A stretch of DNA of 11,464 bases from Xanthobacteraceae bacterium (GTDB lineage Bacteria; Pseudomonadota; Alphaproteobacteria; Rhizobiales; Xanthobacteraceae), in the NCBI GenBank assembly GCA_030039655.1, contig JASHVC010000631.1, positions 1 through 11,464 of the forward strand. The letters run 5' to 3'. The position numbers and the translations under genes are program-made. How positions within the stretch are numbered: position 1 is the stretch's first letter; every line of letters starts with the position of its first letter. Shown piece after piece: positions 7,826 through 11,464 of this stretch. Below the pieces are notes generated by a model. The model was not told the DNA's origin. It made no database searches and saw only the letters and a list, made by a program, of their open reading frames with translations.

Positions 7826-7904
7826 ATCCCGCTCGCGGGATCTGCGGGGCTTGGTGACACCCGCGAAAGCGGGTGGAGTAGAGCCCGGTCCGGCGAAGCC
7901 GGAC
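7826..7904. repeat. Cluster of three perfect 7-bp hairpins
   Basis: Three GC-rich inverted repeats lie in 79 bases: ATCCCGC-TC-GCGGGAT (7826-7841), CACCCGC-GAAA-GCGGGTG (7858-7875) and GTCCGGC-GAA-GCCGGAC (7888-7904). Their centres are about 30-33 bases apart, roughly three helical turns. Stem sequences differ, so they are not copies of one repeat; the shared properties are stem length and short GA-type loops in the second and third. Possible roles are recognition sites for a DNA-processing protein (oriT-like or a REP-like element) or structured RNA. Confidence 0.7.
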
Positions 7905-7991
7905 GCGCGCCAGAATTCCCCCATAGGAGAACCACTTACACTCGGCCAGTGGGAGTCACCGTTCGCAGTGGATGAAACCCATCGCATCCGC

Positions 7992-7997
7992 TAGAAT
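7992..7997 (+). promoter_or_regulatory. Possible -10 box for a leaderless PRTase-like transcript
   Basis: TAGAAT (7992-7997) is a five-of-six match to TATAAT and ends seven bases before the ATG at 8005. No Shine-Dalgarno sequence is visible between them. If this box is used, transcription would start at or next to the ATG, giving a leaderless mRNA. The -35 region (about 7969-7974, TGGATG) is poor, so confidence is low. Confidence 0.25.
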
Positions 7998-8004
7998 CTA
8001 AAAC

Positions 8005-8991
8005 ATGGACGACAAACTTCTAGAATCGTTAGCGAGCATCGTCACCGACTACCGAGCGGGGGAGGTGCCATCCGTTCCGCGCCCATCTACGGAGCACGTA
8101 AAGGGCTGGGTCGAGCAATTCGACGAAAACGTCCGCGACAAAATCCTCACGGAACTCGTGCATGTTCTTGGTCAGACCTACATCGCAAAGGCCAAAGTCG
8201 GAGGATTTCTGTCAGGTCTAATTACGAATGAAAAGCTTACCGGCGGGGATGCGAAGTCGTTTTGGCAGGGAGCGAAACTCCTTGACATCCAAAAGAAGGG
8301 GAACAGCCAACGCGAAATGCTTTCAATGTTCGCCGTTTCCCTCAAGGCCTCCCTCGGCCTGGAAATTGGCGATTGCGGAAAGACACCTGCTTGCTACGTC
8401 TATATCGACGACGGTCTTTTCTCGGGAAACAGCATTCTCAGCGATTTGGGGGGCTGGCTAGCCGGCGCTGCCCCGAGTGAGGCTTTGGTTCACGTCGTCG
8501 TCATGGCGCTACACCGCGGCGGTCAGTACTACGCACGAACAAACTTGAAGAAGGCCGCTCAGGAGCACGGCAAGAAAATTCAGTTCACCTGGTGGCGGAT
8601 TGTCGAACTTGAGGACCGTCGGACTTATATCAACAACTCGGACGTGCTTCGACCGACCACAATCCCCGCCGACGCGACCACACAGGCTTACGTCAAGGCA
8701 ATGAAACACCAGCCGGTACTTCGAACTCCACCCGGCACGGGCGATCTCAAGATTTTCTCGTCGGACCAGGGTCGAGAACTGCTCGAACAGCAATTTCTGG
8801 CAAAAGGCGCGTACATACGAACGGCATGTCCGATGCTCAACCAATACCAGAGGCCACTCGGCAACATGTTGCTCGAAACGTTGGGTTTCGGATCGACTAT
8901 TGTCACCTTTCGAAACTGCCCTAATAATGCTCCACTCGTATTCTGGGCCGGAAATCCTTGGAAGCCGCTTTTCGCCAGGAAAACCAACTGA
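8005..8991 (+). CDS. Phosphoribosyltransferase-like protein paired with NADAR
   Basis: A 328-aa soluble protein. YVYIDDGLFSGNSI (131-144) has the form of the type I phosphoribosyltransferase PRPP-binding loop: a hydrophobic strand, two acidic residues, then G-x-x-S-G. Upstream, LLDIQKKGNSQREMLSM (92-108) and the preceding helices fit the rest of a Rossmann-like PRTase core; downstream VHVVVMALHRGGQYY (162-176) would be the next strand and helix. A C-terminal extension of about 130 residues follows. It resembles, from memory, the PRTase-like proteins with C-terminal extensions (PRTase-CE) described from prokaryotic conflict systems. Substrate unknown; a nucleotide or ribosyl-phosphate ligand is inferred from the loop. 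The stop TGA overlaps the ATG of the NADAR gene by one base (TGATG), so the two are translationally coupled and probably act together. The ATG at 8005 is used because no better start or ribosome-binding site is seen. Confidence 0.7.
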   Translation: MDDKLLESLASIVTDYRAGEVPSVPRPSTEHVKGWVEQFDENVRDKILTELVHVLGQTYIAKAKVGGFLSGLITNEKLTGGDAKSFWQGAKLLDIQKKGNSQREMLSMFAVSLKASLGLEIGDCGKTPACYVYIDDGLFSGNSILSDLGGWLAGAAPSEALVHVVVMALHRGGQYYARTNLKKAAQEHGKKIQFTWWRIVELEDRRTYINNSDVLRPTTIPADATTQAYVKAMKHQPVLRTPPGTGDLKIFSSDQGRELLEQQFLAKGAYIRTACPMLNQYQRPLGNMLLETLGFGSTIVTFRNCPNNAPLVFWAGNPWKPLFARKTN

Positions 8992-9614
8992 TGGTCTCCG
9001 AGACGAAAATTCGTATTTACAATCGATGCGAGGTCGTCACCTTTCGAATGACGATTGGCGAATTTGGCGGCCTTTCGAATATGGCTCCAAATTTCCCGAT
9101 TGAAATCAACGGCGTTTCCATAGCTACAGTGGAGGCGCTCTATCAAGCTTGTCGCTTTCCGGATCAGCCCAAAGTCCAAGCGACAATTATCGATCAACGA
9201 AGCCCAATGACGGCAAAAATGAAAAGCAAACGGTATCGAAAGGACACACGAGGCGATTGGGACGTAACCCGTGTCAAAATCATGCGCTGGTGCCTTAGGG
9301 TAAAGCTTGCACAAAACTGGTCGTCGTTCTCAGCACTTTTATTAAAGACGGGCGCCCTTCCCATCGTCGAAGAATCGCGGAAGGACGACTATTGGGGCGC
9401 AAAGCCGCAAGATGACGGAACGCTGGTGGGGATGAACGTTTTGGGCAGATTACTTATGGAACTGCGAGAACAGGTTCAGCGCGGAGATCGAGACGCACTC
9501 CGCAACGTTACGGCTCCGAACATTCCTAATTTCCTTCTGCTAGATAGGACAATTGGGCCAGTGGGACCTCGCGAGAGGGAGCCGGCATCCTTTCAACACT
9601 CCATGTTTAGCTAA
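8991..9614 (+). CDS. NADAR-family protein (YbiA-like N-glycosidase fold)
   Basis: A 207-aa protein with a NADAR domain at about 14-162. Recognisable blocks are GEFGGLSNMAPNFPIEING (23-41), TVEALYQACRF (46-56; the family usually has SEHxFQAxKF), GDWDVTRVKIMRWCLRVKL (88-106), SRKDDYWG (129-136) and NVLGRLLMELRE (149-160). NADAR proteins include YbiA, which cleaves the N-glycosidic bond of riboflavin-pathway intermediates, and antitoxins that remove ADP-ribose from DNA guanosine in DarT-NADAR pairs. The glutamate E48 and the DDYWG motif, at positions expected for catalysis, are present, so it is probably active. A 45-residue C-terminal tail (163-207) goes beyond the domain. ATG 8991 overlaps the stop of the PRTase-like gene; an in-frame TTG at 8958 lies inside that gene and is less likely. 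Substrate is unknown; a ribosyl- or ADP-ribosyl-linked base made or sensed by its partner is an inference. Confidence 0.85.
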   Translation: MVSETKIRIYNRCEVVTFRMTIGEFGGLSNMAPNFPIEINGVSIATVEALYQACRFPDQPKVQATIIDQRSPMTAKMKSKRYRKDTRGDWDVTRVKIMRWCLRVKLAQNWSSFSALLLKTGALPIVEESRKDDYWGAKPQDDGTLVGMNVLGRLLMELREQVQRGDRDALRNVTAPNIPNFLLLDRTIGPVGPREREPASFQHSMFS

Positions 9615-9653
9615 CCGAGGCCGTATCCAGCGCGACCCTATTCGCAGCGCAAT

Positions 9654-11333
9654 CTAACTGACCCTCGACAGCTTAATGAAGCCCACGCGAACGTCGAAAC
9701 CCATGGCCTCAATCGCGCGCGCCTCCTCTCGGAGGGTCAGCTTGCTAAAAAAATGGGATATTGTTGGTGCCATCAGCTCTTGAAAAATCTGCTATCTGAA
9801 AATCAACGGTCCAGCGTTTCGCGAGGGCGGTTTCCAGCTCCTTTGCCCTCGCTCTGCCATAGAGTTGCCTGACGATGTCGATCATGCCCGCCTTGAACGG
9901 TTCATATTGACGGATCATGCGCGCCGAGTTCCCGCCCTGCTTAAAGAAATGGCTCAACACGCTCGACTGACGAGAGCTTTTCTTTATGTGGATAAATCGG
10001 CGACCCTCTATGTCGATGAGGTCGCAGACTTCAATGCCCGGTCCCGGAACCTCGTCGATTTGGACCAACTTTTGATCCAAAAGAAGATAGCCGGATTCAC
10101 CGGCGACCTCAGCGTTGTATGTTTCCTCGGACTGATACGCGATCTTTTGCTTTCCCTTGCCGCCAGCCGGAAAGATTTTCTTTTTCAGAGGCCGCAGCTT
10201 TTTGTCGGCCTTGCCGCAAAGATCAGTGAATTTCCGATCGGCTGCGTCCTTAAATGCTTTGCTGATGCGATACCACAGCCCCTCGTTGAGGGCATAACGC
10301 TCGCCCTTGTAAACAAGCGAACCGATTAAGGCACTCCGGACCGACCAGCGCTGAAATGGGGTGTTGTCGTTCTCGGCGTAGGCCGCCACCGTATGTTTTT
10401 TTAGATCATCGAGCGTAAGCTTGGCCAGACGGCTTCCAAGCTCCGTTGAGTAGAGTTCGACGGACAAATCAGGATAGAATTTGCTAAACCCGGCATGTTC
10501 AAATCGAAAAGAGCCAACGCCTGTTGGCAAAATCTCAGGAATTGCTATCTCGAATTCATCGCTACCATCGCGAATGGCGCTGACAAGTGCGCCATCAAGA
10601 TCAGCCTCGATGACTGGGTCCAGAACCGGCGAAAGAAAATCGATGATTTTGAAGCCTGTCTTTTTGTAAGCACTGGACTTGAATAGATCAACTGGCTCAG
10701 CGGCAGCCTCGGGCACGTCGCTGAGCTCAATTTTCTTCGAAAATCGTAGAGATCGCGCGCCTGTTACCATGTTGGCGAATTCGTCATCCTCCGCTCGGCC
10801 ACTCACTTTTCGAATAAGGTCGAGGGCATCATCGAAACCGAACGACCGGAGATCGCGCTGCCCGGCCGCTTGCGCAAAGTCTCGAATAGGCGTTCCACGC
10901 TTCGAATCTTGCCATCGCTGACGGCGTTCACTGCTACCTTTAATCCGAAATCTGCTTCCGTCTTGGAATCGTCCAAATAGACGTGCGCATAGGAGAATGT
11001 GAGAGCAAAGATGCGCTTGTTCTTCTTGAACGCAACCAGCGCACAAGGTGATTGAGAGAAAAGCTTATCAGGAATTGAGAATTCTGCGCGAAGCAACGGA
11101 ACCCATTTAGGAGTGCTCGGAAAGCCTGGAAATGTATAGAGGGTGGCACCGTCAGAAAATGTCGACGCTGTGGATGCTTTTGCTACCCCACTCCTGATGA
11201 GACCCTGGGCATTCCCGGTCAACAGATCGTCAAAGCCAGTCACGTCTGGCTTTGCGAGGTAAAGACAAAATGTATTCAGCTTAGCCAAAGTGGCGCGGTC
11301 CAGAGATTGAGTTGTAGCAAAATAATACCACAC
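9654..11333 (-). pseudogene. TIGR04141/DUF6119-family protein with two single-base frameshifts
   Basis: Three frame segments join into one protein of about 560 residues, the usual size of the TIGR04141 sporadically distributed family. Segment 1 (11333 to about 10890) starts at GTG and holds NTFCLYLAKPDVTGFDDLL and ALTFSYAHVYLDD. Segment 2 (about 10893 to 9745) continues with RDFAQAAGQRDLRSFGFDD, EVCDLIDIEGRRFIHIKKSS and SSVLSHFFKQGGNSARMI, the family's best-conserved block. Near 10891-10898 the frame must step back one base, as if one base were lost. Segment 2 ends NNIPFF-stop at a run of seven A (9747-9753 on the plus strand). With six, the frame would run on through SKLTLREEARAIEAMGFDVR to a TAG at 9654-9656. 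The tail is again in the frame of segment 1. The cause may be true decay, sequencing error at the homopolymer, or recoding. Function of the family is not established. It is convergent with the NADAR gene, 39 bases apart. Confidence 0.8.
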
Positions 11334-11386
11334 TTTTTAGGAAGCCCCCACAATCTTTCATTCGGTGCCGTGCGGTGTCGGTTGCT

Positions 11387-11464
11387 TTAAGCATCCTCCA
11401 TCCCCGCCACACCAAACCCGTCCTTCTTTCGGCCAAAAGCACCGTTCGTCGGCTGCATGGCTGC
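11387..11464 (-). CDS. Possible C-terminal end of another gene (cut by window edge)
   Basis: Read on the minus strand from the window edge, the frame gives AAMQPTNGAFGRKKDGFGVA and then GMEDA before a TAA (complement of 11387-11389). A short NGxFGRKK-type tail looks coding, but only 25 residues are visible and no family can be assigned. It could equally be a chance frame, or a short peptide from the ATG at 11456-11458. The stop is 53 bases before the GTG of the TIGR04141-family gene, consistent with an operon. Confidence 0.25.
   Translation of the reverse strand, partial: AAMQPTNGAFGRKKDGFGVAGMEDA

Larger units (their letters stand above)
7405..8004. other. Hairpin-rich intergenic region of 600 bp
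   Basis: No gene that I can support. A 159-codon minus frame (7456-7935) and a 65-codon plus frame (7608-7805) are open, but their products are Ala/Arg/Pro/Gly-rich with no recognisable motif. Dyads from left to right: CGGCG-CGTT-CGCCG (7425-7438), just after the metallopeptidase stop and lacking a T run; CCTTC-GGC-GAAGG (7524-7536), followed after six bases by TTTT, a weak terminator candidate; GAGCTGG(7655-7661)/CCAGCTC(7682-7688); GCGCC(7729-7733)/GGCGC(7740-7744); and three 7-bp hairpins at 7826-7904, listed separately. The GC content is higher than in the preceding cassette, more like the mob region. It may be a remnant or regulatory region of a mobile element. Confidence 0.5.

Noticed and set aside
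7456..7935. 159-codon minus-strand open frame in the hairpin-rich intergenic region
   Set aside because: The product is Ala/Pro/Arg/Ser-rich with no motif, and the frame covers several dyads. GC-rich DNA keeps such frames open by chance.
9865..10329. 154-codon plus-strand frame
   Set aside because: It is antisense to the conserved part of the TIGR04141-family gene, so it is a shadow.
10899..11046. N-terminal part of the 433-codon minus frame (starting near 11046)
   Set aside because: Across this interval the family-like sequence is in the other frame (segment 1). The open stretch here is an out-of-frame shadow joined to the true segment 2.

Overview
The window looks like an accessory or mobilizable island from an alphaproteobacterium. 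The basis is the MobC/relaxase pair at the left end, which resembles alphaproteobacterial MobA/MobC loci, and the GC-rich codon use around it. The species cannot be named. The left end (1-1000) is visibly more GC-rich than the block from about 1000 to 7400, so the central genes look like cargo beside or inside a transfer module.

Layout. (1) 1-808, minus strand: the N-terminal 137 codons of a relaxase, cut by the window edge, preceded by and overlapping mobC. A GC-rich, hairpin-containing stretch upstream of mobC (809-1000) is where an oriT would be expected. (2) 1395-7404, plus strand: three co-directional genes that I cannot match to a named system. They are a small hendecad-repeat coiled-coil protein with an exact-length 90-bp tandem duplication, a 399-aa polytopic membrane protein, and a 1380-aa protein with an HEIAH zinc-metallopeptidase motif. 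(3) 7405-8004: about 600 bp without a convincing gene, rich in perfect hairpins. (4) 8005-9614, plus strand: a phosphoribosyltransferase-like gene overlapping by one base (TGATG) a NADAR-family (YbiA-like) gene. (5) 9654-11333, minus strand: a TIGR04141/DUF6119-family gene interrupted by two single-base frameshifts that cancel each other, convergent with the NADAR gene. (6) 11387-11464, minus strand: a possible C-terminal tail of another gene, cut by the edge.

How the parts may work together. The PRTase-like/NADAR pair fits nucleotide or ADP-ribose conflict chemistry, and TIGR04141 proteins are sporadically distributed accessory proteins, so the segment has the character of a defence or conflict island beside a mobilization module. 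The best candidate for an undescribed system is the coiled-coil / membrane protein / giant metallopeptidase cassette at 1395-7404. Its operon structure is supported by direction, short gaps and matching GGGGAG ribosome-binding sites in front of non-ATG starts of the first and third genes. Its function is not known and is only inferred here.
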